NCBI GenBank assembly: GCA_018894105.1 | Contig: CM032117.1 | Coordinates: forward strand, 32,158,501-32,222,500 | Direction: 5' to 3' | Source of the DNA: Jacaranda mimosifolia | Lineage: Eukaryota > Streptophyta > Magnoliopsida > Lamiales > Bignoniaceae | Length of the DNA stretch: 64,000 nt | Shown here: piece by piece, positions 23,942 to 37,682 of the stretch | Numbering within the stretch: the first letter of the stretch is position 1 | Layout: every line of letters starts with the position of its first letter | Program-made: the position numbers and the translations under genes | The notes under the pieces: model-generated | Database searches by the model: none | Seen by the model: only the letters and a program-made list of their open reading frames with translations | Told to the model about the DNA's origin: nothing

Positions 23942-26900
23942 ATGGTTGCTCCCATAATGATCAAAATGCCCACACAAGAAGTTGAAAGGTTGGAGCATTT
24001 CGATAGACCAAATTTTAATCGGTATCTATAAAAAATTTACTTCCTACTCACCACGCAAAGGATAGCCTATGTGATTTAAGTCTCATATCCTTAAAGCTAC
24101 AAAGAAAATGGTTCATACTCTTAGGAACAAATCAAACAGTTGGAAGATGACTATATATGCAGAGGATTAATCTGAGAGCAATGTCCAATAGTTTATTTGA
24201 TGCGTTTTGGTGCTACTCAATGATGCTTGCATTACGGAATGCAATTATTGCAAGGTATACAATAGGAATGCGAGACATAGTGATGTGGAACCCCAAGGAT
24301 ATAATGATCCTAAAACCCCAAATGCATAATTTGATATTGAACAAACCCACTAGAATAAAAATCCTCCCTATTGAACCCCTAAGATACTTGATCTTAGAAA
24401 CACCAATAATTGGGAATAAGAAACAGAAATTGAATAAACACTAGAATGAATTAGTACCCTAGAAGAACTTATTCAATTTCTTGATGCAAGAAGCAACGTT
24501 GTGGTTTTTTCTTGAGAGAAAAATGCACAAAAAAAAATCAATATTCATAAAAAATCTACCATACACATTTTAGGAGAGTATTTATACTTTCCTTACAAGC
24601 CCTAATTAAAATAAGATATAAAGTAAGCCTACGGATAATAATCCAAGCTCAAATCCAATTAGGAATAAGAGAATGTGTTCCACACGTTTGGGACTTCTTT
24701 TGGCCTTATTGGGCTTTTTCAAACCTTATACACCAAGCACAAGGTGATGGGCTATCCAACTTTATTCTTTTGGCTTCTTGACATGTTCTTCTCTTCCTTA
24801 GCCTATTCTTGATGCATCTCTTCAACAAATGACTTAACCAAATTTGCAAAGCCATCTTTCAGCCTCTTTGCTTTTGCTCTTGTGATAGGTCTCATTGGCA
24901 TGCTGCAATCTCCATTTTGTCCTCCAATGTCAAGATAGCCATCTTGCCCTCTAGTGCCTCTAGTGTTCATATCACACTGGGTGTCTTTGATCAACAAGTA
25001 TGTGGAGTTTATGATGGTGGATGGCAAGTCTACCACATAGTAAGTTCAAGAGATGGTTCAAATAACTTAAGAAATAGCATTAGTTGGAGAAGCTATGACT
25101 TAAAATTCTCAAGTTTTAAAATTAGTGAGTTGCCATCTTCATGAAAAGACTACCACAAGTTATTGAAGCAGAAGCAAGAGTGACAAACTTTATAGGAATC
25201 GATTCAATGCATACAAATTAAGGAGCAAGCTTGAGCACAAGATAAGATAGAGGAAGAACAAAACTAAGTAATAAATATTAAAAAAAAATTAATTCTACTA
25301 ATGCATCTATGAATCATGCATGTTGATACATCTGATCCTAGTAGCCTAACTAGTGGTTCCAAGATGGCTTTCAAGAAAAAGAAAAAGAGTCTTTTTAGTT
25401 CTAATCACAAAATCAATAAAGGCAATACCTCAAAGCAAGGCTCCAAACGGAAAAGCACTCATTATGTTTGTGGAAAGACTATCACAAGGTTGCACCATGC
25501 TATTACCTAAATGGATAAAAGAGCAAAAAAGAAAGCAATCATATAGAAAATGAGGAAATTGTTGCCATATTTGGTGAAACCTTCATGATTGAATGCAAGG
25601 AAGTTGTACATAGGAAGTTCAGCACAAGCAATGTTTTCGGTTACACTTTGGTGGATTTGAAGCTTTCTTTAAGGAAAAATTGACTATGAAAACTTTGCTG
25701 CATGTACTAGGCATTAGAAAGAACCTAATTTCAGTTTCCTTGTTGAGACATTATGAAATTCGTTTTGTATCTGAAACTGATAAAATAATCCTCACAAAAA
25801 ATGGGACTTTTATCGATAAAGGATATGCTAAGGAAAAGATGTATCTTTCAAGCATCGTTAATGAAAATGTTAAAAATTCTTCTTATGTTGGTGGCTTGGA
25901 TGATACTTGTTATTATAGATTAGGACATATAAGTAAGAAAACTATTAAGAGAATATTTTAATTTGAATTGATTCTAATTATAATATCAATAATTCCACTA
26001 GATGTGAATTTTGTGCTCAAGTAAAAATTGCAAGAAAACCCCTTAAATCTGTCATTAGGAATTCAAGTTCACTAGAACAATACATACGAATATTTGTGAT
26101 AATAAAGAGGTTGAAACTAGGGGTGGTAAAAAATATTTTATGACTTTTACAGATGATTACTCTAAGTATATTTGTATATATTACTTAGATCAAAGAATGA
26201 AGATTTTGAAGATTTTAAAATATACAAATTAGAAGTAAGAAACAATTAGATAAAGCAATTAAAATAATAAGTTATAGAGGAGGTGAACACCTCTCAAATG
26301 ATTTTATTAAGTTTTGTGTAGAAAATAAAATCATTCACCATGTTAGTGCACCTGGGACCCCTCGACAAAATGGCATAGTGAATCGGAAAAATAGACTTTT
26401 GTCAGACATGACTATGTTATTAAGTTCATATTTGCCATCTAATCTATGGGGTGAAGCTTTACTATGTGCTAATGAAATTTGTAGTAGAATTTACATAAAG
26501 GATCTGATAAAACTCCATACGAACTATGAAAAAATATGACACCTAATTTAGAATATTTTAGATCATGGCATTCTATTGCTCATGCTTTGGACACTTCTTT
26601 TGATAAAAGTAAAAATTGGTCCTAAGGGAATTAAATCAGTTCTTATTGGTTATGCAAAGAATAGTAAAACATATAGGTTTTGGCATTTAAAAAATAATAT
26701 TGCTTTTAAGACTACTTCTGCTGAATTTTTTGAACATAAAACAATTTAGGATACTACTTCTTTCAAAATAAACAAGAGCCTATTGGATTCATTAACATTA
26801 AGAAAAATAGTAATGTATCTAACAATGAAAATTTAGTTTATCGTCTTGACTATAGTATTTTTGTAATAATGCAGAAATTAGTTGACCAAATTTGAGAATT

Positions 26901-27038
26901 AAAAAAAGAAGAATAGAAAAAGACTTTGAACATGGTATGTTTACATATAATGTAGAAGAACCTAGATATTATAAAGAAGATATGGCCTTGCTCGATGCGA
27001 CTTATGGAAAGTTGCCTAGATGATCAAATTAAATCTAA
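23942..27038 (+). pseudogene. Ty1/copia gag, protease-region and integrase remnants
   Basis: gag starts near 23942 (MVAPIMIKMPTQEVERLEHF), the typical copia N-terminus, and is broken from 24031. After an insertion of other repeat DNA (about 24285-25040), gag continues (ELPSS near 25127). It is followed by the region before integrase: LLHVLGIRKNLISVSLLRHY at 25690-25749 and YYRLGHISKKTIKRIF at 25911-25958 (GAG-pre-integrase). Integrase pieces follow: YFMTFTDDYSKYI (about 26136) and HHVSAPGTPRQNGIVNRKNR (about 26335). A last piece at about 26955 (EPRYYKEDMALLDATYGK) is the linker before reverse transcriptase. Many stops and frameshifts. The RT continuation reappears at 38173, on the far side of an 11-kb insertion. 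Confidence 0.85.
24285..25040 (-). mobile_element. Nested minus-strand gypsy fragment with LTR-like DNA
   Basis: The minus-strand ORF 25036-24803 contains MPMRPITRAKAKRLKDGFAN, a basic TRAKAKRLK motif that recurs in plant gypsy polyproteins. Downstream on the same strand (24790-24285) the sequence looks like LTR DNA. It interrupts copia gag. I could not find a target duplication, so borders are approximate. Confidence 0.5.
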
Positions 27039-27290
27039 TGCTGGATGGAAATGGAAGGAGTTCCTTTCCAGTTACTATAGAAAATTGGTTTATTTTCTCT
27101 TAAACGCATGCAAAGAGAAAGTTCTTGAAGGTTCACAGTTCTTTAGCGAATGATTTCTTATTGCCAATTTCCTTCTTCATGGGCTTGATTTGTCCTTAGG
27201 CTCTTTTGGCCCTTTCAATTAATTTAATTTATTGGGTCTTTTTTATTTAATTTATTGAATTATCCTTATATCCAAAATTGTCCACATCAT
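27039..27290 (-). repeat. 3' LTR of element B
   Basis: On the minus strand it starts TGATGTGGACAATTTTGG (from 27290), preceded by the purine-rich TAGGGGGCTGAA. It matches 29240-29421 joined to 38029-38172 over most of its length. Confidence 0.7.
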
Positions 27291-29239
27291 TCAGCCCCCT
27301 ATTTTTAATAAAAAAAATATTTTCTTATTGAAAATATATTATAAGTCTAGTTTTTTTATTTTTACTCTACCTTACTCTATTAAAATAAAGTTTATTGATT
27401 ACTTCAAAGCGTACAATCACGAGTGCCCAACTTTTGTCTAAGATGAGGTATAATAAGTTTTAAAATCTGCAAGATCTTTAAGAGATACTCTATAGGATGG
27501 TTTTGGCAGCTTCCAAAGAGGCAACAAAGAAAAGGAAAAATTCAAGCTAGATTGAGGAAAGAGAAAAAGGAAAGAACATTTCAAAAGGGATATCTAGATG
27601 AGTTCTCAAGGTAACTTTTTTCTTATATCATAACTTCTTTACTTTATTATTTTTTTGCTTCGAGGTCTTAGTTTACAAATTTTTAACCAACTTTTTTTGA
27701 GTTAGTAAAATGGGGTCTTGTTGAATCAAAAACATGTTTGAGAGTAGGTCCCTTTTTGAGTCAAATTCCAAGAAGACGTCCAAAAACAGTCAATAGGGGG
27801 AAATAGCAGTGAGGCCGCTACCATTTATTGGTCGCCCAATCGACCAAGCAGTCTATGAAGCTTGTGCTGATCGACGCTCGAGGTTGGCGCTCATGTAGTG
27901 CTTCTCCCGTGGGCGTCTGTCTTGGGTGCCTACGAAGCACCTGAGATTGACCCTTTGAGGGTGACTGTCCAAGAAGCCCATAGGGTGCTTGGGATCGGCG
28001 CTCGAGGTTGGCGCTCATGTAGTGCTTCTCCCGTGGGCGTCTGTCTTGGGTGCCTACGAAGCACCTGAGATTGACCCTTTGAGGGTGACTGTCCAAGAAG
28101 CCCATAGGGTGCTTGGAGTTGGCACCTTCTTCGCCTCTGTTTTAAGCATTTGAATCAAGAGCTCTTCTAGAGTGGTAAGGGTTTCCCAAAAATCGACCCC
28201 AAAATGTTAGGTGCTTCAAGTTCTGTTTGTGATGTTGGGTAAAAGCTCCTACTTGATATAAGGGATTTCATGGATAAATTGAACGAAGTTGTTAAGGTAA
28301 GTTCTCAAGAACTCTCCATCTTTCTGCTTGATGGTGAACAAATAAGCTACTATTTTGGGATATCTATGGTTGATGGAGAAATTTTGGATGAAACATTACG
28401 CAAGCACTTCCCATCCAGTTATGGATTCTACATGCATCTAATTAAACCATATAAGAGCACGCTTAATGAGGAGGTTCAGAAGAGCTTGTAGTATGCAACT
28501 TTGCTTAAATTGTAGAGTTCCTCACTAGAGAATTATCCAACTATTTTTGGGTGTTTGTAGTGTTATCAAAATGCGATGCCTGAGCTATCTTTTTATTATA
28601 GGAGGGTACACTATTGCTAGGATAGAAAGAGAAAAATGACTGCACTTTGGGGGAGCTACAACTAGAAGATGATATTAGCTTCATGCTTCTTTAGATGGGT
28701 GTGAAACCAAGGAATGTGTTTGGACTATAGTGTCTACGGGCACGTACCGAGCGAAATCCACTCTAAATAAAGAGTGAGTGTCTTCTTGTTGGGCTAGAGT
28801 AGGAAGAAGAGCAGCACCTTATCTAAAATCAACTATTCATTAGATTATCTCCTAAGAGGATGAAGCCTCTCGGCTCCAATGGGAGGAGGATTGCTACAAC
28901 TCTTGAGGACGTCACCCCTTAGCATATTAGGCAATTACTTTAGCCCCAACTTGGGCAGTGGCATTCTCTAATAAAGTTTTTAATGCCTCCCAATTTATGG
29001 GTACAATGGAATCTCCAAGAGAATGAGCCTACTATGTGGGCGTCTCTATAGCTGCAGCTTGTAAATTAGGAACAAGCTCTGATGCTAGAACAAGCAATAC
29101 TTTTGCTCGATGACTCTCTGTATTGTCCGATGCTGGGACCACTTAGTATCTGGATTCACAAACTCTTAATCTCATATGTATTCTCAGCGTTCCTAGTTCT
29201 TTATTTGGGAGGTTCCCATAGACGACACCAAAATAATAT
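27291..29239. mobile_element. Interior of element B, non-autonomous, with plus-strand ORF remnants
   Basis: No gag, RT or integrase is visible. A plus-strand (antisense to the element) start at about 27496 (ATGGTTTTGGCAGCTTCCAA, with a Lys/Arg-rich continuation) resembles the same position in the element at 42000-43972. An ORF at 28270-28491 has no recognisable domain. By comparison with the element at 42000-43972 this is probably the antisense accessory ORF region of Tat elements. It contains a perfect 124-bp duplication. Confidence 0.5.
27869..28116. repeat. 124-bp tandem duplication, two almost identical copies
   Basis: CGCTCGAGGTTGGCGCTCAT occurs at 27875 and again at 27999, and the following sequence is identical by eye up to GGTGCTTGG at 28116. 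The only difference I see is GATCGACG versus GATCGGCG at the start. The unit is GC-rich compared with its surroundings. Confidence 0.93.
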
Positions 29240-29421
29240 TGCACAAAAATAGAATGAGGTCATCTCCAGTAGACAACAGAAAATTATATTGTTTTCCCTA
29301 GAACTCATACAGAGAGATTTTTGCTCTCAAAAGCTCTTAAAGGTTTGTGGTTCTTTTGCGAATGATTTCTTGTCACAAAATTCTTTCTAGGACTTGGTAC
29401 TTATTGTTTTTTCTTGATGGG

Positions 29422-29724
29422 TGATGTGAATAAAATGGACCTAAGGATATTTTGATAATTTGACTAAACATGACCAATTAATCTTAAAGTTAATTAACTA
29501 AAAAATGGGCCAGAGAGCTTAAAGCACATGTCAAGTCCGCCAAGAGGACAAACAAACCCTAATGGGCATAGGCCCATCGAAGCTAAATCTATAAATAATT
29601 TGCCAAATTTATCAAAGTGGAAGAACGCTCAAGAAAAGAATATCTCTCTACGCGCATTCTTGAGAAAAAAAATCGACCTTTGCTATTTTTAAGAAAATGA
29701 CCTTGCTCCAATTCCAAGCAAGCA
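29422..29724 (+). repeat. 5' LTR of element C (303 bp)
   Basis: Starts TGATGTGAATAAAATGGACC and ends CCAAGCAAGCA, immediately followed by the PBS region. Confidence 0.85.
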
Positions 29725-29730
29725 TTATTT

Positions 29731-29748
29731 TGGCATTGTCTATGGGAA
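29731..29748 (+). other. Primer-binding site of element C
   Basis: TGGCATTGTCTATGGGAA matches the Tat/Ogre-type PBS TGGCGCCGTCTGTGGGAA with CG-to-TG/CA type changes. It is 6 bp inside the LTR end. Confidence 0.75.
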
Positions 29749-30649
29749 ACTTAAAGGAAAATGAAAGACCGTTGAATATGCAAATGAGATTAGGAGCCTG
29801 CAAACGTAGCAATCAAGTGACCCCAACATTAGAGAATATGAAGATCGCCTGCAAGAAGTATCACCTGGTCCAATGTCAAACCCTATTTTTAACATGTGGT
29901 TAGTACCCAAAGAGGCACTGCACAACAAGCTTCTCCTCTTAGAGTACTAGTTTTGCTTGTCACACAAAAAGCATGGAGATTCAGAAACCCTCTTGGAGAG
30001 CGTTACCACCTAAGCTTCTTTTGAATTACATGACCACCATGACCCTCGTTCACTAGGATAGAGAAAAATGATGCTAGCATGAGAGACCTTGCACTCGCTA
30101 AAACTTGAACCAAGAAGAAGAAAGCCGAAGAATCAGAAGTTGAAGTAGAAGAGGAGTTTATGAGCTTGGAGAATGGTCAACTTGGAGCACCGCTATGATC
30201 AAAGCTAAATCTAGTTACTGCCGTTCAGCCTACGTTAAAGGAGATGCACGTGCAGGCACGTACCTCTTTTTAGAGATCCTAGTCCACTTGTGATCCAAGA
30301 GATGATGAAGACCATGCTGAAGAGTACTACTCAAGCAATGACCAAAGCACTAGGTTCCCAATAGAACAAAGGACTTTAGCACTCTAGCCACCCAGTACAC
30401 TGAGCAACACCATCCCTAAGAGTTGCAATAATCCTCACACTGGAGCTAGGGGACTTTTTCCTTTTCGAATAGAATCGAGCAATGTACCACCTCAAGTCAT
30501 GATGTTGCTCCTCCTTCTTTACTTCAGTAAGGAGACATGCACCCTTCACTCATAATAAAATCTGCCAACAGATGTTGGAGTTCAAACATATTTTTTGACA
30601 TCACAACCGCAAGGAAGAGATGGAAGCCAGCGTCACCATTTAGCGGCCA

Positions 30650-31620
30650 CTCTCCCTTGGTTTAGCCTTTTCTCTCTAGCCATCCTAGCAGAGGCACTTC
30701 CTCCGTGAGTAAGGTAGATCAACTATTAAAGAACGATAACACTATAGACCCCCAGGAGCACTTAGACAATTTATTAACAATGATGGAGCTCTACAACTTG
30801 AATGGAGCTCTATGTTGTAAGTTGTTTCCACACCACACTTATCAAGTATGCCTTGACATGGTTCAGCTAGATACAAGTTGGATCTATTATTCAGTGGGAA
30901 ATGTTAACATAATATTTCCTTCAGAACTTCCATCAATCCTAGATACCTCAAAACAGTGGCATACTTGTTCACCATCAAGAGAAAGGATAAAGAGTCCTTG
31001 AGGACTAACCTCAATCACTTTGCCCAAGTAGTAAACAAGATCCTACATCTAGCAAAACATAAAGCACTTGAAGTTCTGAGAATTGATTGCTGAAAAGCCT
31101 CCTACTACTCTGGAAAAGTTCTTAATGCATGTGGAGAAGTACATCATGATCGAGGAAGTTATGACCCCTCAGGGTGACGATAAGCTCGAGGTGCACAAAG
31201 AAGGACCCAAGACCAAGACTGACAAGAAGCAAAATGAACAAACACATAGTCTCTCACAAACCACCCTCAAATATACTCCCTTGAGCATCTCAAAATTAGA
31301 AATACTCCTAATTGTTGAGTAATAGGGCTTGATTGAATGGCCCCCGTTGATAATAGAGAATCCAAAAAGGCAGAATATCCTTGAAGTACTACAACTTTTA
31401 CCATAGCCGAGGGCGTACTATAGAAGAATGCCATATATGGAGAGATGAGATAGAAAAGATGAGTCAGTAGGGCTATCTGAGAGAATATGTGGGCTGAAGG
31501 CTAAACAACTCCAAAAAATTACCTAGACCAAAAGAAAGTACCGATCCAGACTTATTCGGCAAAGGATGACTGGAGTCAAAGGAGATATCTCAAGTATCTA
31601 AAGAGAGATATGCCATCAAC
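30650..31620 (+). pseudogene. gag of Tat element C, degenerate
   Basis: The ORF at 30705-31001 contains TIDPQEHLDNLLTMMELYNL and CCKLFPHH, the conserved start of plant Tat/Ogre gag capsid (pattern DPxxHL). After a frame change, the ORF at 31083-31322 has KPPTTLEKFLMHVEKYIMIE, the next conserved gag block. Then at about 31390-31500 a broken Y-H-H-C-type knuckle and GYLREYVG follow. Stops separate all three. The usual protease does not follow. Confidence 0.8.
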
Positions 31621-32210
31621 AGCAGCTTAGTCCATGCAACAAAAGTAGAAGATATCCCTAATTAAAATAAGCACGTCCCTCTTGGGCACCTTGCAATGTT
31701 TTTTTTCCTTTTCCTTTTATCCAATAAATAAAGTTTACCTCTCATTGAATTAGGCAAAAATCACATCATGAATAAAAGTTAGTTCTATTACATTATGAAG
31801 TTTTCTACACTTTCCCCATTCCTTGATGAACAATCGTTGCTCACAGAAATAATAGTTTCATCGGAGTCCCTAAGTGACTTCTTCCACAAAATAATCTTTC
31901 CATCAGAGTCTCGAAATGGCTCTTTCCAAGGATGGAACATTTCCAACGGAGTCCCAAAGTGACTCTTTCCATGGAAAGACCTCCTCGCTAGAGTCCTAGA
32001 ATGGCTTATCCCACGAGAGATCTTTCTATCGACATCCTGAAAAAGTTCTCTAAAGACTCTCTTTGAGAGCATGAGGCATCCTAAAAAAGTACTCTAAAGA
32101 CTTCCTTCGAAAGTACGGGGATCCTAAAAAAGTTCACTAAAGAATCTCTTTGGGAGTACGAGGTGTATTTAGAAAGACATCTATAGGCTCTTTTCGGGAA
32201 TGCAAGGCAT
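31621..32210 (+). repeat. Tail of element C with short tandem motifs
   Basis: Non-coding. Imperfect repeats of roughly 50-60 bp carry CTTTCCA...GGAGTCCC...AGTGACTC (31855-31990) and CCTAAAAAAGTTCTCTAAAGA (32035-32150). Such arrays are frequent in the tail of Tat elements. The sequence is cut at 32210 by the solo LTR and resumes at 34462. Confidence 0.6.
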
Positions 32211-34456
32211 TGAAAGCAATAGTAGCATTAGGATCCATAAATCAAAACTTCAAAAGCTTGAAAATAACTAAGCTACTCAAGCAACCAGGGATCTAGTCAT
32301 GCTATAGATCTGGATTAGGAAGAAAAATTACCTCTTGTAGCTCAAAACAAGGAGAAAATCAACTATCTCTCTCGAATCCAAAAACTGTCTGTAATCAACA
32401 CAGTGGAAAGGTGGCAACCTTTGCCCTGATTATACTGCTCCAAAAATCACCAAATTAAATCTGCAACACCTCCATACACTAAGGAAGCTTCTTGAAAAAA
32501 TTGGAGCAAAAATCCTTCTAGATCACTCCAAAATAATTCGCCAATCTGGAGCTACTGCAGGTGGATCTCCAAAATTTAACAACTCAAATGCCTTGCCTTT
32601 ATTGATATGATCCACACTCCAATAATCTTCCAATTTCCCCTCACTAGAAGCTGGAGTTAGAGAGGATAAAATGAGATAGAGGAGGCCAATTTTCAGGTTG
32701 GAAAGAAGAAGGAATGCAAAACTCAACATATGATGCAATGCATGGAGGGAGAGAGGGAGAGAGGGAGAGAGAGAGAGTTTTTGAAGGGAATGCAAAGAAT
32801 CTAATCTTCACACTTTTCAGCAATGTGTATATCCGAATTTGCTCACCCTCTATATCTATATATAGAGGGTGGAAGGTGTGATGCTAGTTGGCATCACACC
32901 TTCCTCAAGGTGACTGCCCAAGTGGCATGCCAAGTTGGCAAATTCAAATTCAAGCCTTACTTGAATTTCACGTGGATTTCAATTGCATTTGGAATCTAAT
33001 TCCAAATTAATTAATATACTAATTTAAATGAACCTTTCATTTAAATTTTCCCTCCAAAAATTATTATTCCCATTAATTAAATTAAACACTTTAATTTAAT
33101 TAATTAACTTTTGATTTAACTCTTAAATTAAACAAGCTTAAACTAGTCAACTTCACCAATTGATGGTTAATATGGCACCAAATAATTAACTCCTTAATTA
33201 TTGATCTAATTTAACTCTTTAAATTAGTTGATTAATTTAATACTTAAATTAATCAAACCAAAATTGACCATTAAATTGGTTTCTTGAAAATCGGTCACCA
33301 AAGGGTGAGTTTTTCTAACGTTTAGAAAATTGCTCTACCAATTTTGGAAGCTAATTAGTTTTTGTGTGTGACCCAATAGGTTCTACCATTCACTGAACAT
33401 GGGCTCACAACTCTTTGTGACTTTTGAATATCTTATATTCATTTTAGTTTAAAACTTCTTTCAAACTAATCGACTTAATTCAATTAATCTCATTAATCAA
33501 AGAATACCCAATCTCCATGGTCGATGTCCAACCTCAAGCCCATGGAGCCTAACTAATTAGCTAAAATGAATATTCTAGAAAACCATCATAGCTCTACGTG
33601 TACCATGCAAATATGGTCCTTCCGTCTCCTATCTCCCGAAAGAGGCCTAGAGCAAGATATTTGCTAGCTCCCTAATAGCCTCAACACTATCTCTCTATTC
33701 TTAATGTTCGATTCCCTTGTGTGACCTCGCCTTTAGAAAAATCCTTTTCCAAATTGTCACACCACCTTGCATAAGGATTTCTTGGAATCAATCATTATAG
33801 AACACGTAGGAGATGCACTCGCCCTTCACAAAGGCGAGGAGTCGGATTCCATCTTAGATCTCACAAACCTCCATGCCAAGTAGCTCATACCCAACATCAA
33901 CCCAAAAGACCCACTAAGTGGTCAAGGAAGAGTTAAAGTTTGAGGACTAACACAAGGTTACCATAGATCCTTAGGTTAGAGGACTAATAATATGCATTAG
34001 CGTAAGGTGGAGAATTAACTACTACCGACTTGCCACTATGGTTATCTAGTGGATTCTCCGGAGGGTCTTCAATGCCTTGTTCTCTAACAAGCACCCACTA
34101 ACATGCACCCGTATCTCATACAGTTGCTTATGGAATGGAGCAATATCCAACTCTTGGATTTACACATCGTTAGTGTAAGTCTATCCGGATCTTAAATGCC
34201 CCATCTCATAAGATCCTATAACTTGGAAGATTTAAGATCACGACCGTGTAAGACTTATTCCATGATCACCACCCAGTGAACTGACCAAGTCCCGCAGTCA
34301 TGTGTGATCTAAGGGCTTCATCCAAATGCAAGTGAAGTAATGCAAAGCATAAGATGAAGATGGCCATGTAAAGAATATCACTCAACCAAGATTGTTTTAC
34401 AAGGAAATAGTTTTTACAAGGTCAATCTAATTGGCTTGCCGGACACTATTCCAACA
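32211..34456 (-). mobile_element. Complete solo LTR (2,246 bp)
   Basis: The minus strand starts TGTTGGAATAGTGTCCGGCA (from 34456) and ends in TTGCTTTCA at 32211, so TG...CA ends are kept. The target duplication GGCAT is perfect (32206-32210 and 34457-34461). A (GA)n-like tract occurs at 32745-32780 and a perfect short palindrome near 32850 (CTCTATATATAGAG-type). A scrap of the same LTR family lies at 53837-54040. The superfamily of the parent element is not determined. Confidence 0.93.
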
Positions 34457-34461
34457 GGCAT

Positions 34462-37400
34462 CCCAAAGAATTCCACTATCGGCTCCTTTCAAGAGTATGT
34501 GGCAATCACTTTAAATAATTAGCTGAAGATTATCTTGGAAGACACCTACATCAACCAACAAAGTAAGTCAAAAGCTCCAATACTCAGAAAATATTTCAAA
34601 GAAAAGTCTCTAAGTTTGGTGACTCCGCATGTCGTCATACACTTACTGTGATGCCTTTTGGAAAATCATAAATATGCTTGTTCTCATCTAGACACCCAGT
34701 CCACGCTCAACTTAAGTACGAAAATAACAATCTTCTTCCCTAGGAGAACTCTACTCCACGCAAAATAAACAAAAAAGATGCTAAGAATTGGGCTCTATAT
34801 CACCCTAAGACAAACTTATCATGCATCATGCTTACACTCATTCCAACTCTATAAACATGCTGAAGGACCCATCATGCTTCATCGCTTGAAAATTCTCTAA
34901 GTCTCAAAGTAATCCCTAAAGGCATCATACCATCGTAAATTCAACAAAAAAATTTCAAAATAGAGCGACTCAAGAGAAAACTTGTCAGCCCGATGTTAGA
35001 GGCCTGGGAGCTTTGGCAATGGGGCTTCTCACGGGCACTCGGCCTTTTTGCACCGAGACGCCCAGCTGAGCGCCCAACAAGTACCTCAATACAAGCCCCA
35101 TTATAATGCATGCGCTTCAAGCTGGTACTAAACTTTGGTGCTTTATGTACACATCTGAATCCGACATTTAGCATGAACACTCACGATGCATTTTTTCACA
35201 CTTATAATGATTATTTCATATCTTTTACCCCTACGTAATGAAGAACGAGTACGCAATAAACAAACCAAAAAATTCTTACTGCAGTCAAATGAGGAAAATA
35301 TCAAAACGTCCGACTAACACTTAGCCTATAAAGGAGAACCTCAATACGAAAAGGAATATAATAAACGACTTTCTAGAAATAAATTCTACTAGTACTACTA
35401 TCCTAACTTTATGTCTGCATTTCAATGGAGCCATTTCTACTAGCTCCTATGCTGTAACCTCCAATCCATTGCATTGGCAACCTCTTCTTTGAGGCATTTC
35501 ACAGTATGTGAGGCTCCCTCTACACAGCGAGACATCTGCTCTACCACGTTCCATCTTTGCAATGAAAAGATACAGAAATACTTCAAAATGAGAAATTATG
35601 CAACAACTACAAACAAGGAGAAGAAATCAGAATAAGAAGAGAACTCACACCCGAGCAAAATCAACAATAGCTATCTCAGGTAGTTGGGAAGCAAAGAATA
35701 ACTCCAATTTCACTTGATCATATTTGCACACCACGTCTCGCATGCAGTATACTCTAAACACGGTCTCATCAACATCCCAATGGGAGTCCACTCCATAACT
35801 CCACCACAAAACCATAATGAAAGAGCCCCTACCTCTCACCAGCATGAAAAAGACAAGTGAACTATCAGCCAAAAGTAGGTCCCCTGCATACTTCCCTACA
35901 TGACTGGAAGACAACACCTCAACTTCATTACCTTTACCAGGAGCACCTACCACTCGAGTTGGTAGAGTGTGCGCCTCGCTCAGTTGCTAGCTCATAAATA
36001 TGGTGTTTTTCTGCAATGCAACTCTATAATATGTCTCTTTGTTGTCCTTCATTCTGCTTTCCGAGTGCGAATCTTAGCAATATCAATCTTCTTTCCTATC
36101 AACAAGGAGAAGAATAACTAAGTTAGCATATAAGTAATGTACCAGATCTTATAAAATTATGTGAATGAACATAAGACCTTGCTAAGGACTTGGGGTAATT
36201 ACCAAAGCACAAGACCTCCATAAAAAATTCTAAATTATGCCTTATTGCATCACCTGGTGCCTAACTAAGCAAGCACTGTCTCCTTGCACCCCATGGACAC
36301 TATCTCCGCATATCCAACAAACATCATCCCCGTATCGAACCTATGAACTCCAACCCAAACTTGGTTGGGAGTCTAACTCAAACTAAATCGCACTTCCCGA
36401 TGTCCTACTCTTAAGACATGATCGTCTTTTAAGTTGATGTGCTCCAAGAAGTTTTTACTAAACCAAACAAGTTGGATAAAAACTCGCGAAGACTAAAGTG
36501 GAGTAAAAATAAAGAAAAAGAAAAAAGACATCACATAGAGATCTTGTTTCTCAAGTCGCCAACAAGACACACCCATCACAATCATATCCTCAAAAAATTA
36601 TCTAAGTCTTCGGATGAATGCAAGGCAACCAGCATAATACCTCCTAAGAAAACAACGAGTGAGAGAAACCTACCAAACCTCAACTTAGATGAAAGTTGAG
36701 TCGATGTAGGTTTACTATTTAATACAATCAACAGGCGGACCTCTAGAGGTCTCCTAAGAATTAGATGCTTCGAACAATATTTTCTAAGTCATTCACAGAG
36801 TACAAGTTCTTAAAGCATACCTTCAACATCCTTTGAGATATAAATTTCAGCACCATAATTTTTTTTAAGACCCCCCATGACATCGTTATTACTCAGCAGC
36901 GTTCATATAACCCTTTCCACCAGACAATATATGCTCTGTATTCACTAGAAAAATGAGCATTTAACTGATTATGGCGAAATATCCAAGTTCACATACATAC
37001 TCTGACTAAGATGATCAACACCGACACCCAGATCAGGTGCCCAATGTGGATACCCAATGTGGTCCTCAGAGCAAGTGCCCACCTAACCATACTACTGCTG
37101 GACCACCAAAGACACTATGCACAGATGGCCTACAGTCGTCCGGCAACAAGCACCCAATAATGGCACTCTTCTCCCATCCACCTTTCTCAAAGATAGATTC
37201 AATCGTGATTGCAACTTGAATTGATTACTCCTTCTCAACACTTGTATCTCTATGTTCTCACTTAAACATTAACTTAAGTCCTGGGATAAATACCATGCAA
37301 AATTTTCTAAGTCCTCGAATGACGACAATATAAAGGTTTTCTAATTCTACCCATGACATCACAATATCATGCACCTCTCTAGCGCGGCGCTCCGATATTG

Positions 37401-37682
37401 ACGACATAACAACAATTAAAAATTTTCTAATTCCACATGCACTCTTAATGGAGTTGTCTTCCCTCTTTGTCTCCTTAACCAAGGTGAAACTCTTTTTCTA
37501 CTAACTTTTTTAGTGCCAACAAGTCCATCTCTTAGGAGTCCATCTCATAGGAGCCCACCTTCTGACAAAACCCTAAACCAAGGATAATTACTCAAAATTA
37601 ACATAAGATAAATTTTATAAATAAAACTTAAATTAAATTTTTGATGAAAAATTAATAATTTTTCACCAAAAATAGGGCGTAA
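34462..37682 (+). mobile_element. Remainder of element C interior, non-coding
   Basis: No recognisable gag or pol. GC-rich blocks (34990-35090 with GGCACTCGGCC and GCGCCC motifs; 37030-37150 with repeated CCCAATGTGG) resemble the tail blocks of related elements at 27860 and 42990. Scattered ORFs (35645, 36439, 37258) have no known motif. A minus-strand reading at 35953-35645 may be part of an antisense accessory ORF, but this is weak. Confidence 0.45.

Noticed and set aside
27818..28105. 95-residue minus-strand ORF with an internal repeat
   Set aside because: The protein repeat is produced by the 124-bp DNA duplication; no domain or homologue is recognised.
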